DNA of 55,522 bases from CAYNHZ01 sp964397445 (GTDB lineage Bacteria > Bacteroidota > Bacteroidia > Bacteroidales > UBA932), in the NCBI GenBank assembly GCA_964397445.1, contig CAYNHZ010000007.1, positions 1 through 55,522 of the forward strand, written 5' to 3'. The translations under genes and the position numbers were made by a program. Below, one piece after another: positions 7,799-16,964 of the stretch. The notes under the pieces were generated by a model. The model did not search any database, was not told the origin of the DNA, and saw nothing but the letters and a program-made list of their open reading frames with translations. Position 1 is the first letter of the stretch, and each line of letters starts with the position of its first letter.

Positions 7799-7856
7799 AA
7801 CAAAACAAAATTTGGCACAAAACTAATATAAATAATGTAGAGATAAAAAGAATTTG

Positions 7857-7864
7857 TATTTTTG
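7857..7864 (+). promoter_or_regulatory. -7 promoter box of the parAB operon
   Basis: TATTTTTG fits TAnnTTTG and lies 33 bp before the parA ATG at 7898. It also shows that the in-frame TTG at 7862 cannot be the start codon, since it overlaps the promoter. Confidence 0.55.
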
Positions 7865-7897
7865 CAAATTAAGTGTATTAATTATTCGTCAATTATT

Positions 7898-8665
7898 ATG
7901 GGAAAGGTCATAGCTATTGCCAATCAGAAAGGTGGAGTAGGTAAAACTACTACAGCAATTAATTTAGCAGCTTCACTTGCTGTAATGGAACGTAAAACAT
8001 TATTAATTGATGCTGACCCTCAGGCAAATACAACATCAGGACTAGACTTTGATCCAGACTCTGATTCAAAGAGAACATTATATGAAGTTCTGATAGGGGA
8101 ACGAACATTTGAAGAGGTCATTTTAGACACAGAAATAATAGCCTTAAAAATAGTCCCATCACATATAAACTTAGTCGGAGCTGAGATAGAGATGCTCAAT
8201 CTTGAAGATAGAGAGATGGTTTTTAAGAATACACTCGCTCAAGTTAAAGATAAATTCGATTTCATAATAATAGATTGCTCCCCCTCACTTGGTCTTATCA
8301 CAATAAATGCACTCACAGCTGCAGATTCGGTGATAATACCTGTTCAGACAGAGTTTTTTGCCCTCGAAGGACTTGGTAAACTATTGAACACCATTAAATT
8401 GGTACAAAATAGACTAAATCCCTCACTCCAAATAGAAGGTTTCTTACTTACTATGTTTGACGGCAGATTACGACTTGCAAATCAAGTTGTTGAAGAGGTT
8501 AGACACCATTTTGGGAATATGGTATTTAATACATTGATTCAGAGAAATGTAAGACTAAGCGAATCTCCGTCTCACGGGAAACCGGTTATTTTATACGATG
8601 CAATATCTGTCGGGACAAATAACTATCTCAATCTTGCTAAAGAAATAATTTCGAAAAATTCATAA
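7898..8665 (+). CDS. parA: Chromosome-partitioning ATPase ParA (Soj)
   Basis: Deviant-Walker ParA ATPase that moves ParB-parS complexes on the nucleoid. It starts MGKVIAIANQKGGVGKTT, with the signature KGGVGKTT at 11-18. LLIDADPQANTTSG (Walker A') and FIIIDCSPSLGLIT (Walker B) follow. The 255-residue length is normal for chromosomal Soj. The start is set at ATG 7898, because an upstream in-frame TTG adds only unconserved residues and overlaps the promoter. It is the first gene of a cluster parA-parB-DUF5683-mltD, with 10 bp before parB. I saw no parS site (TGTTTCACGTGAAACA) in the flanking sequence. Confidence 0.95.
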   Translation: MGKVIAIANQKGGVGKTTTAINLAASLAVMERKTLLIDADPQANTTSGLDFDPDSDSKRTLYEVLIGERTFEEVILDTEIIALKIVPSHINLVGAEIEMLNLEDREMVFKNTLAQVKDKFDFIIIDCSPSLGLITINALTAADSVIIPVQTEFFALEGLGKLLNTIKLVQNRLNPSLQIEGFLLTMFDGRLRLANQVVEEVRHHFGNMVFNTLIQRNVRLSESPSHGKPVILYDAISVGTNNYLNLAKEIISKNS

Positions 8666-8675
8666 ATTTCAGAGT

Positions 8676-9629
8676 ATGACTATAAAGAAATCTGCATTAG
8701 GAAAAGGGCTGAGTGCGTTGATATCCGATATAGACGAGATCAACAAAAATAGTGGTAAATTCACCGAATATGAGGGCAATAAAGAGTCCACAGTATCGGA
8801 TAATTCGCAGATTTCGACTACACAAAATCTCGCATCCATATCAGATATTCCAATAGATAAAATAGTGACAAACCCGTTTCAACCCAGAACAGTATTTGAC
8901 GAAGCAGCCCTTGAGGATCTTGCAGAATCTATAAAACTATTAGGATTGATTCAACCTATCACTGTCAGAAGCATTGGTACCAAATACCAGATTATAAGTG
9001 GAGAAAGACGCTTTAGAGCAGCATCAATTGCAGGTCTCACCCATATCCCAGCCTATATAAGAAAGGCAAACGATCAAGGGATGCTTGAGATGGCAATAGT
9101 AGAAAATATACAACGAGAGAACCTCGATTCGATAGAGATAGCACTGAGTTTTCAAAGATTGATTGAGGAGTGCAAACTCACACAAGAGGCTATGGCAGAA
9201 AGGGTTGGTAAAAAACGTGCCACCATTACCAATTATCTTAGACTTTTAAAGTTACCTGCTGAGATTCAGGTAGCTCTAAGATCGGGTAAAATCACGATGG
9301 GGCATGCAAAAGGGATCCTCTCACTTGATGATAAGGGTGAACAACTTAAACTTTGTAATCTTATAATAAAAAAGGACCTCTCCGTAAGACAAGTTGAATC
9401 TAAAATAAAAGATATCATAGCCAAGGACGATAAAAAGAAGTCTGGAGACAAAACTACAATCGAATTGCCTGAGTCATATTATCGAGTTCTCGAGATTATT
9501 GGCAAGTATTTTGATAACAATATCAGTCTCAAACGCTCGGAAAAAGGGAAAGGAAGTTTGACTATCCAATTCAACAATGATGCTGAAATGGAGAAATTCC
9601 TTAAAGCTATTGAGGGTGCTAATATATAA
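8676..9629 (+). CDS. parB: Chromosome-partitioning protein ParB
   Basis: CTP-dependent DNA clamp that loads at parS and works with ParA. An N-terminal ParA-contact segment (KKSALGKGLSALISD) is followed by a linker, ParB box I (IPIDKIVTNPFQPR), box II (YQIISGERRFRAASIAG) and box III (AIVENIQRENLDSIE). The helix-turn-helix TQEAMAERVGKKRATITNYL comes next, and a C-terminal dimerisation domain completes 317 residues. It directly follows parA and is followed 8 bp later by the DUF5683 gene. All conserved boxes are intact. Confidence 0.95.
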   Translation: MTIKKSALGKGLSALISDIDEINKNSGKFTEYEGNKESTVSDNSQISTTQNLASISDIPIDKIVTNPFQPRTVFDEAALEDLAESIKLLGLIQPITVRSIGTKYQIISGERRFRAASIAGLTHIPAYIRKANDQGMLEMAIVENIQRENLDSIEIALSFQRLIEECKLTQEAMAERVGKKRATITNYLRLLKLPAEIQVALRSGKITMGHAKGILSLDDKGEQLKLCNLIIKKDLSVRQVESKIKDIIAKDDKKKSGDKTTIELPESYYRVLEIIGKYFDNNISLKRSEKGKGSLTIQFNNDAEMEKFLKAIEGANI

Positions 9630-9637
9630 GATCCATT

Positions 9638-10573
9638 TTGCAGAAATTATTAACAACCATAATATTCATTTGCATTAGTGCACTATATGCTAATGCCCAA
9701 TTCTCCGGTGTCGGTGGATTTGGAGGTACTAATGGACCTAATAATCAACAAAACACCTCTGCAACAGATACCCTTTTCGCCAAAGAAGACCAATATACCC
9801 TAAAAAGATATTTCAAATCTCTCAACCATAAAGACACTATGAGTATAGGTTGGATGTGGGGAGGATCTGTAATATTGCCGGGTACTGCTCAGATTTACAA
9901 CAATGATTATTGGAAACTTCCAATAATATATGGTGGTATTGGCGGATTAATAGGTGGGGGTTGGTATAATAATGTACGCTTTCAAAAGACAGGTAATGAA
10001 GATTTTGCAAGAAATAGAAACCTATTTTTCATAGGTGCTGCAGTTATGTATTGGGCATCGATGATGGATGGGGTTATATGTTTCAAATCTCAAAGAAAAT
10101 ATTTACCCGGAAGGGCTGCCCTTTACTCTGCCCTATTCCCCGGTCTCGGCCAAATGTACAATGGAGAGTATTGGAAACTACCGATTTACTACGGGGGATT
10201 GGCTGTTTCAGGTTATATGTGGTACTACAACAATATGCAATATTCCCGTTTTAAAACACAATATAATCAAGCGACTACACCAAACGGCAACTACACCGGA
10301 TCCCTCTCTCCAGACAATTTGAAATATTACCGAGATACATATCGAAGATATCGGGACTACTCAATATTAGCCACTGTTGTAATATATGCCCTGCAAATAA
10401 TCGATGCAGATGTTTTTGCGACAATGAAAGATTTTGATGTGACTGATGATCTGACATTTAATGTAACCCCTGCGGTTATAGCTCCAATAACAACCCCGGC
10501 AAACTTCAACTATAATTATACTTATGTCCCTGTAACTAATTCGTACGGAATCAAATTAAATATCACCTTCTAA
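9638..10573 (+). CDS. DUF5683 domain protein, secreted or envelope, TTG start
   Basis: Bacteroidota-specific protein of unknown function. It opens with a clear signal peptide (MQKLLTTIIFICISALYANA, cut before Gln) read from TTG at 9638. An in-frame stop lies 18 bp upstream and there is no nearby ATG, so TTG is the only start that keeps the signal peptide. The DUF5683 core is visible as two related blocks: PGTAQIYNNDYWKLPIIYGG and PGLGQMYNGEYWKLPIYYGG. Each is followed by a hydrophobic, probably membrane-associated segment. It sits between parB and the lytic transglycosylase gene (5 bp gap). That order suggests a link between segregation and envelope growth, but this is only inferred from position. 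Confidence 0.85.
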   Translation: MQKLLTTIIFICISALYANAQFSGVGGFGGTNGPNNQQNTSATDTLFAKEDQYTLKRYFKSLNHKDTMSIGWMWGGSVILPGTAQIYNNDYWKLPIIYGGIGGLIGGGWYNNVRFQKTGNEDFARNRNLFFIGAAVMYWASMMDGVICFKSQRKYLPGRAALYSALFPGLGQMYNGEYWKLPIYYGGLAVSGYMWYYNNMQYSRFKTQYNQATTPNGNYTGSLSPDNLKYYRDTYRRYRDYSILATVVIYALQIIDADVFATMKDFDVTDDLTFNVTPAVIAPITTPANFNYNYTYVPVTNSYGIKLNITF

Positions 10574-10578
10574 TTATC

Positions 10579-12225
10579 ATGAAAATTAAAAAAATCACAT
10601 TGGCATTAATCATTATTTTAGGCTCAAACAGTTTTCTTCTTGCTCAAGAAAATGAGAAAAAAGAGAAGTTTTCATTCTTCCACAGAGAATCAAGAAAAGA
10701 GTTAATTCATCAACGGGATTCCCTTTTAAGGGTGATTGAGGAGATGAAAAATGAGATGATGATCGAATTATCTGATACTCTTTCAGTTGGAGATACCATT
10801 AATCCCGGTGGAATTGATATCCTTGAAGATTGTTTAGATACAACAGGGTACTCATTATCAAGAGATTCCTTGTTAAGTATGTGGTATAAGCAAAGAAATC
10901 TATCAATAATGGAGATGGAGACCATAGATATGGACTCCACAGATATTATCTCCGACATACCTGACTCTGTAATAATCGACAGGTTACAAAAGATGAACTC
11001 TTTCGTATCACTCCCTTATAATAAAATAGTTAGAAATCATATCCTTTTCTATACTCAGAAGATACCGAGCAAAACAGAGACAATGCTCGGATTATCAAAT
11101 TACTATATGCCTATTTTCGAAGAGATATTTGATCAATACAACCTCCCAACAGAGTTAAAGGCAATGGCCATAATAGAGTCCGCCCTTAATCCTAAAGCTG
11201 TATCGAGGGTAAAGGCAAAAGGGATGTGGCAATTTATGTATAGCACTGCATTGAGGTATAATCTTCATATAAATTCTTATGTGGACGAAAGATTTGATCC
11301 TATTGCCTCTGGCCACGCAGCTGCAAAATACCTTAGAGATGCCTACCTTATATTTGGTGATTGGGCATTGGCGATCGCATCATACAATTGCGGAGCAGGA
11401 AATGTTAATAAAGCGATAAGAAGGTCAGGTGGAGCAAAAGATTTTTGGGAGATATACAACTATCTTCCTCGTGAAACAAGGGGCTACCTACCCTCTTTCA
11501 TAGCTGCATTGTACTCAATTAATTATTACAAGGAACATCAACTCACCCCTAAACCGGCACCTATGCCTATCCACTTAGACACTTTGAAAATCAATAGGAT
11601 GTTACACTTTGAGCAAATATCACACTTCACAGGGTTGAGTATTGAAGAGCTTAGAAATCTCAATCCCCAATATTTACACGATATTATTCCGGGTGTAGAG
11701 AGGGAGTATCTACTTAGAATACCTTACAACTACACAAACAAATTCATTGACAACGAGCCCGAAATATATAAATATAAGGATACTATACTATTCAACTCAG
11801 GAGTACTAAAAGAGATAAAAGACTCCCCGAGTCAACCTGAACAACGAAGAGTGGTTCACACTGTAAGGAAAGGTCAAACACTCGGGCATATAGCAATTAA
11901 ATACAAAGTAAAAGTGTCTGATATTCAACGTTGGAATGGGATAAAATCGAACATCAGAATTGGACAAAAAATTGTTATCTATACTGATGGCAATGGTCCA
12001 TCATCTTCCACAAAATCGACCAACCAAACAAGCTCTTCGAGTAAACAAAATGTCTCATCAAGTGGGGGATACAAATATTATACGATCCGTAAAGGGGACA
12101 ATCTGTGGGATATAGCAAAAATGTTCCCTGGTATCAGCGTAAACGATATCCTCGAATTAAACAATCTTACCCGCAATTCTAAGATATATCCCGGGATGAA
12201 GATTAAGATCAAAAAATCAAATTAA
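10579..12225 (+). CDS. mltD: Membrane-bound lytic murein transglycosylase D with two LysM domains
   Basis: Cleaves the glycan strands of peptidoglycan in the periplasm. A signal peptide (about residues 1-22) is followed by a Ser/Asp/Glu-rich linker. The SLT domain carries catalytic Glu200 in AIIESALNPKAVS and the following GMWQFM and IASYNCGAGNVNKAI motifs. Two LysM modules bind peptidoglycan (about 428-473 and 500-546), separated by a Ser/Thr-rich spacer. At 548 residues it is of usual size for Bacteroidota MltD. It is the last gene of the parAB cluster and overlaps the convergent helix-hairpin-helix protein gene by 17 bp. Confidence 0.93.
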   Translation: MKIKKITLALIIILGSNSFLLAQENEKKEKFSFFHRESRKELIHQRDSLLRVIEEMKNEMMIELSDTLSVGDTINPGGIDILEDCLDTTGYSLSRDSLLSMWYKQRNLSIMEMETIDMDSTDIISDIPDSVIIDRLQKMNSFVSLPYNKIVRNHILFYTQKIPSKTETMLGLSNYYMPIFEEIFDQYNLPTELKAMAIIESALNPKAVSRVKAKGMWQFMYSTALRYNLHINSYVDERFDPIASGHAAAKYLRDAYLIFGDWALAIASYNCGAGNVNKAIRRSGGAKDFWEIYNYLPRETRGYLPSFIAALYSINYYKEHQLTPKPAPMPIHLDTLKINRMLHFEQISHFTGLSIEELRNLNPQYLHDIIPGVEREYLLRIPYNYTNKFIDNEPEIYKYKDTILFNSGVLKEIKDSPSQPEQRRVVHTVRKGQTLGHIAIKYKVKVSDIQRWNGIKSNIRIGQKIVIYTDGNGPSSSTKSTNQTSSSSKQNVSSSGGYKYYTIRKGDNLWDIAKMFPGISVNDILELNNLTRNSKIYPGMKIKIKKSN

Positions 12226-14107
12226 TCTGGAGTTTAGCGCCGTAAACATCACTCCCGACCTTGTTAAAATAATTTGTACAATATAGTTTAAGATACAGAC
12301 CTACCCAATCGATAGGTCTGTATCTTATTGTAATATAGGTATTTATTCCTCTACCATAAGCTGCAGGGACAGAAAAAGAGTTTGGAAGATCCATTTGATA
12401 GGAATATATCCTATTCTCCCAATCGTCTATATGAAAGAGAGACCCCCTTAAATAACAATCAATTTTTTTAGAGGGAGAGAGATAAAATAGCTCTTGGTAA
12501 AACATATACCCATTTGATTTGCTCCTCGAATACTCCATTCTTGTAGCTGCCCCCAAGCCCCAAGTGGTGTTCCATTTGTATTCCACCCTGGCTCCAATCT
12601 TCCCATTTTTTTGATAACTTCCAAAACTATAGTTTACCTTCACTGATAACTTATGTTGTTTATTTACAGACCATTCACTAAAGACATAACTCTTTAAATT
12701 ATAGGAATCTGTATCTATTCCAAACCGTTTCCACGGATGATAAACAAAATCGAAAAATCCTGATATTGCAATATTTGATATGGGGGTAAAATTGAAATTA
12801 AACATAACCCCATTTTCATTGCAATTGTAAGAGGTAGAGGAGTAAGCTCCAGAATGTGTAGCTATATAACTTTTTGAGTAGTAGCGATATAGTAAGGATG
12901 TTTCAAAATTTGATACCGGAGCATAGATAACCCCTAAAATTGCAGCAAACGAGAGGCCGTTATCCAAAGCCGTTTCACCGAATAATCTTATTTTTTTATA
13001 TGAAAAATAGAGGTCTAATGAGGTATTTCCCCACAAACCATCATACATCTGATATCTATTATACTCTTTTACAGGTAGTTTGTTTTTCTTATCATACTTG
13101 TATTGAGCAGTTGTCACCCCAACCTTCAACATTTTAAACCTATACGACACATTCGCCCCCAATAGATACTCTCTCAATCTGTTTTTATTGTTTATCGATT
13201 GTTCAGTATTGTGTATCCCCCCCTCAGGCAACGAATAATACCCACTCCCTATCACCTTCGCATCTCGACATTTATCTGAAAATAAAATAGAGAAATTTAA
13301 GTTTTTGATCCCAAATGTTACACCCGTCCCTCTAAAAAATTTCTGTTCATCTGTAGAGGTGTATGGGGTGATATTTGCCTCCCGCCTAAAGGTGGAATTT
13401 GGAGAAGAGGAACCGGACATAGAGAAAGTATTCCACAATACAAGCCCCTGCCCCATCCTAACTGAATAATCACCAATAACAAAGCTCTTTAAAGAGAGTT
13501 TTTTGGTAATATTCAGATTCCTTAAATTAAAATTAATAGAGATAAAATCCGGAAATTTCTCCCCGACATCGTTTTCTAAAGTAAAACCAAGTGCAATTTT
13601 ATCACTATATTCAAATTTGTATTTGGAATAGAGTGAAAATGGGTATTTGGCCCTTAAAATCAACTGATTTTTAACCCTTTTTGAACCGGCAGCACCAAGT
13701 TTACCATTGACAGTAGATAATGTTATAAAGGGGGATATATCTGCCACAAAACTCTCGCTAAACCCATCAATAAGAGATAGTTCCGATAGAGAAACAATTT
13801 TTCCAAACTCTTTTTGATACTCCAATAATGACTCAATTTGAAAAGGGGAAAAAATGATCATTTCCTCTAATTCACTGCGTGTCACATTATTAATAGCAAT
13901 AGGATGTTTATGTAATGTCTCAAAATAATCGAACAAAACAGTCGGGTCCACCCCTCCATTCTCCGCATTGTTCTCTATGAGCCGAATAATCCCCTCAGGA
14001 AGCCATTCTTGGGCATAAATGCCACCACCAATAAATAAAAAGATGAACACCATCAATATGGATATCACACACTTCTCTCCCACTTTCTCCTCAAATCTCC
14101 CACACAT
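12209..14107 (-). CDS. Helix-hairpin-helix/beta-barrel outer-membrane protein
   Basis: Secreted protein of a Bacteroidota family annotated only as helix-hairpin-helix domain-containing. The signal peptide has a hydrophobic core ILMVFIFLFIGGGIYA before Gln at about residue 33. Tandem ComEA-like HhH repeats follow (about 55-135): INNVTRSELEEMIIFSP, LLEYQKEFGKIVSLSEL and GFSESFVADI. The remaining about 490 residues alternate polar and aromatic residues with many Tyr and Phe and end in LQINLIF, as expected of an outer-membrane beta-barrel. The HhH part may contact DNA or may be a structural plug; neither is shown. It is convergent with mltD and stands next to purE on the same strand. Function unknown. 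Confidence 0.75.
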   Translation of the reverse strand: MCGRFEEKVGEKCVISILMVFIFLFIGGGIYAQEWLPEGIIRLIENNAENGGVDPTVLFDYFETLHKHPIAINNVTRSELEEMIIFSPFQIESLLEYQKEFGKIVSLSELSLIDGFSESFVADISPFITLSTVNGKLGAAGSKRVKNQLILRAKYPFSLYSKYKFEYSDKIALGFTLENDVGEKFPDFISINFNLRNLNITKKLSLKSFVIGDYSVRMGQGLVLWNTFSMSGSSSPNSTFRREANITPYTSTDEQKFFRGTGVTFGIKNLNFSILFSDKCRDAKVIGSGYYSLPEGGIHNTEQSINNKNRLREYLLGANVSYRFKMLKVGVTTAQYKYDKKNKLPVKEYNRYQMYDGLWGNTSLDLYFSYKKIRLFGETALDNGLSFAAILGVIYAPVSNFETSLLYRYYSKSYIATHSGAYSSTSYNCNENGVMFNFNFTPISNIAISGFFDFVYHPWKRFGIDTDSYNLKSYVFSEWSVNKQHKLSVKVNYSFGSYQKNGKIGARVEYKWNTTWGLGAATRMEYSRSKSNGYMFYQELFYLSPSKKIDCYLRGSLFHIDDWENRIYSYQMDLPNSFSVPAAYGRGINTYITIRYRPIDWVGLYLKLYCTNYFNKVGSDVYGAKLQINLIF

Positions 14108-14139
14108 ACCCCTCTAAAATATTATCTCTTTATCAGAAA

Positions 14140-14658
14140 TCAGTTTGTTTTAAATTTATATTTTATTTGCTTTAGCTCCTCATTAGCTTTTGAGATCTTT
14201 TTAGAAAGATCTTCCTTGAATATCAACATCTTATCAAGTAACACACTATCTCCTGCAGCAAGTATTTCAAATGCCAATATCCCTGCGTTTTTGGCACCAT
14301 CAAGGGCTACTGTGGCAACAGGTATTCCGGCAGGCATCTGTAAAATTGAGAGGACAGAGTCCCATCCATCCATTGAGTTTGAAGACTTGATAGGAACCCC
14401 AATTACAGGGCAGGGGGTCAATGCGGCAATTACACCGGGAAGATGCGCCGCACCACCTGCACCGGCAATTATCACCTTAATCCCCCTTTTATGAGCATTC
14501 TTCGCAAAATCCACCACTTGCTCGGGAACCCTATGGGCGGAAAGGGCATTTATCTCAAAAGGAATCTCCATTAAATCAAGAAATTCGGCAGCTTGTTTCA
14601 TTATCGGCATATCGGATGTACTACCCATTATTATAGATACTATAGGTTTCATACTCAT
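14140..14658 (-). CDS. purE: N5-carboxyaminoimidazole ribonucleotide mutase PurE
   Basis: Class I PurE, which converts N5-CAIR to CAIR in de novo purine synthesis. The phosphate-binding loop MGSTSDMPIMKQA and the active-site segment ALSAHRVPEQ are present, as are the glycine-rich GAGGAAHLPGVIAALT and GVPIKSSNSMDGWDSVLSI. At 172 residues it is normal for a stand-alone PurE. It is divergent from hpt, with only about 60 bp between the start codons, so both purine genes share a control region. Confidence 0.95.
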   Translation of the reverse strand: MSMKPIVSIIMGSTSDMPIMKQAAEFLDLMEIPFEINALSAHRVPEQVVDFAKNAHKRGIKVIIAGAGGAAHLPGVIAALTPCPVIGVPIKSSNSMDGWDSVLSILQMPAGIPVATVALDGAKNAGILAFEILAAGDSVLLDKMLIFKEDLSKKISKANEELKQIKYKFKTN

Positions 14659-14719
14659 TTTTTCGGTTTAAATAAAATTTATGATTACTTTCGCAAATCC
14701 AAAGTTAAAGAAAAAAGTA

Positions 14720-15256
14720 ATGGAACGAATCAAACTTCATGATAAATATTTCAAACCTTTCATACCCTATGAAAAAATTGAAAATGCAATTACTGTTTTA
14801 GCAGAGAGAATGAATGCGGATTTTAATGGCGTTGATACACCTATCTTTTTAAGTGTTCTCAATGGATCATTTATGTTCACTGCATCTCTTATGAAGAAAA
14901 TCAACTTTAATGCTGAGGTTTCTTTCATAAAATTATCCTCGTATTCAGGGACTTGCTCGGGTGGTGAAGTCAAGCAAATACTTGGCTTAAATGGTTGTAT
15001 TAAGGGGAGAAATGTGGTTATTGTAGAGGACATAGTCGATTCAGGTGTAACTATTTGCGAATTGCATAAGCTGCTTACAGAGGCAGAAGCATCTTCCATT
15101 AAAGTATGTACCCTCTTCTTAAAACCTGCTGCATATCAAAAAGATATTAAGATCGATTATGCTGCTATGGAGATTGGTAACGAGTTTATTGTTGGATTTG
15201 GACTCGATTACGACCAACTTGGAAGACAGTACAAGGATATATATATTATAGATTAA
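14720..15256 (+). CDS. hpt: Hypoxanthine phosphoribosyltransferase
   Basis: Purine salvage enzyme joining hypoxanthine or guanine to PRPP. The PRPP-binding motif VVIVEDIVDSGVT and the nucleobase-loop segment FIVGFGLDYDQLGRQY are clear. I start it at ATG 14720 (MERIKLHDKYFKPFI, 178 residues). An in-frame ATG at 14681 would put residues over the likely -7 box TACTTTCG (14686-14693) and has no family support. It is divergent from purE and the first gene of a run hpt-adk-obg-PAP2-lplA on the plus strand. Confidence 0.93.
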   Translation: MERIKLHDKYFKPFIPYEKIENAITVLAERMNADFNGVDTPIFLSVLNGSFMFTASLMKKINFNAEVSFIKLSSYSGTCSGGEVKQILGLNGCIKGRNVVIVEDIVDSGVTICELHKLLTEAEASSIKVCTLFLKPAAYQKDIKIDYAAMEIGNEFIVGFGLDYDQLGRQYKDIYIID

Positions 15257-15340
15257 GATCTCTTATTTATATTACTTGGTGAAAAGTACACTGCTCTCGT
15301 TTGATTGGGCATTTTTTTCATCGTAAATCTATTATACCTT

Positions 15341-15904
15341 ATGAATTATTATATATTATTCGGTCCTCCGGGTGCAGGTAAAGGAACACAAGCTAAGTTA
15401 CTCGTGGACAAATACAATTATCTTCACATCTCAACAGGAGATCTTCTTCGAAGTGAGATTAAAAAAGGGACCCCTCTTGGTAAGGATGCTGCTGTTCTGA
15501 TCAACAATGGCGATCTTGTACCTGATGAGATAGTTGTAGCAATGATAAAAGACAAAATCCTCTCTAACCAAAATGTAAAGGGGTTTATTTTTGATGGTTT
15601 CCCTCGCACTTTGCCTCAGGCATACACCTTAGATAAAATGTTAAATGAGATGAATGGGGAGGTAAAAGCTGTAATATCAATCAGTCTTCACGACTCCCTA
15701 ATTTTTGACAGAATACTCCATAGAGCACAGATTGAGGGGAGAAAAGATGATACAGATAGGGTAACTATTCAACACCGCATTGATACATATCATCAAAAGA
15801 CCGAACCTATCATCCAATTTTATAAAGGACAAAACAAATATAAAGAGATTGATGGGGAGGGGACAATTGATGAAATTTTTAAAAAAATCACTTCGATTTT
15901 ATAA
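15341..15904 (+). CDS. adk: Adenylate kinase
   Basis: Interconverts ATP plus AMP and two ADP. P-loop GPPGAGKGTQ is at 8-17, the AMP-binding region STGDLLRSEIKKGTPLG follows, then GFIFDGFPRTLPQA. The LID is the short type (RAQIEGRKDDTDRVTIQ) without the four-Cys zinc site. The start is ATG 15341, giving 187 residues, the usual length for Bacteroidota Adk; the in-frame TTG upstream is rejected. It is followed 9 bp later by obg. Confidence 0.95.
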   Translation: MNYYILFGPPGAGKGTQAKLLVDKYNYLHISTGDLLRSEIKKGTPLGKDAAVLINNGDLVPDEIVVAMIKDKILSNQNVKGFIFDGFPRTLPQAYTLDKMLNEMNGEVKAVISISLHDSLIFDRILHRAQIEGRKDDTDRVTIQHRIDTYHQKTEPIIQFYKGQNKYKEIDGEGTIDEIFKKITSIL

Positions 15905-15913
15905 ATTACTATA

Positions 15914-16906
15914 ATGGCTAACTCCAATTTTATTGATTATGTCCGCCTTTTCTGCGCTTCTGGAAATGGTGGCAATGGCTCTACCCACTTACGTAGGGAA
16001 AAATATGTACCCAAAGGGGGACCTGACGGAGGAGATGGAGGACGTGGAGGAAGCGTTATTCTTAGGGGAAACTCCCAATATTGGACTTTGATCCACCTTA
16101 AATTTCGCAAACACGTAAAAGCAGAACACGGAGCTTCAGGGACAGGAAGTTTATGTCACGGAGCAGATGGAGCTGACACCTATCTTGAAGTCCCTTTAGG
16201 CACCATTGCAAGGGATTCTGAGACTGGGGAAATCGTATGTGAGGTGATGGAAGATGGTGAAGAGAAGGTATTGGTTCGCGGAGGAAGAGGGGGATTGGGA
16301 AATGCAAATTTCAAGTCTCCTACAAATCAAACTCCCCGATATTCTCAACCAGGAGAGTTAGGAAAAGAGGGGTGGTTTGTTCTGGAACTAAAATTATTGG
16401 CAGATGTTGGATTGGTCGGCTTCCCAAATGCAGGCAAATCTACCCTATTATCTTCAGTCTCTGCTGCTAAACCAAAGATTGCAGATTACCCTTTCACAAC
16501 ATTAGAGCCCAATTTGGGTATTGTCAATTATTATAATGACAGATCTTTTGTTATGGCTGATATACCCGGTATCATTGAGGGTGCACACGAGGGTAAAGGA
16601 CTTGGACTTAGATTTTTAAAGCACATTGAAAGAAATTCTATGCTCCTTTTTCTTGTTCCGGCAGACTCCAAAGACATTTCAGAGGAATACAAAATTCTCC
16701 TAAAAGAGCTTAAAGAATTTAATCCTGAATTACTTGATAAACAGCGTGTCTTAGCAATATCTAAGTCAGATCTGCTCGATGAGGAGCTTAGGAAAGAGAT
16801 CAAAAAACACCTTCCACGCAAAGTGGCATCAATTTTCATCTCATCCGTAACAGGGGAAAATATCCCACTATTAAAAGATATGTTATGGGATACACTCAAT
16901 TCATAA
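15914..16906 (+). CDS. obg: Ribosome-assembly GTPase Obg (CgtA)
   Basis: Large-subunit ribosome assembly GTPase, also linked to stringent control. The glycine-rich Obg fold fills residues 1-155 (GNGGNGSTHLRREKYVPKGG and similar). The G domain has G1 GFPNAGKST, switch-region PFTTLEPNLG, G3 DIPG, and a G4-like SKSD in place of NKxD. The length of 330 residues without a C-terminal OCT domain is typical of Bacteroidota. It lies in the adk-obg-PAP2 run. Confidence 0.95.
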   Translation: MANSNFIDYVRLFCASGNGGNGSTHLRREKYVPKGGPDGGDGGRGGSVILRGNSQYWTLIHLKFRKHVKAEHGASGTGSLCHGADGADTYLEVPLGTIARDSETGEIVCEVMEDGEEKVLVRGGRGGLGNANFKSPTNQTPRYSQPGELGKEGWFVLELKLLADVGLVGFPNAGKSTLLSSVSAAKPKIADYPFTTLEPNLGIVNYYNDRSFVMADIPGIIEGAHEGKGLGLRFLKHIERNSMLLFLVPADSKDISEEYKILLKELKEFNPELLDKQRVLAISKSDLLDEELRKEIKKHLPRKVASIFISSVTGENIPLLKDMLWDTLNS

Positions 16907-16964
16907 ATTGATACACTCAACTTTAAAATTTATATACTCAACTTTTATTATTAACACCCTATTT

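Noticed and set aside
7800..9640. parS site near parAB.
   Set aside because: No match to TGTTTCACGTGAAACA or a near variant was found by eye.
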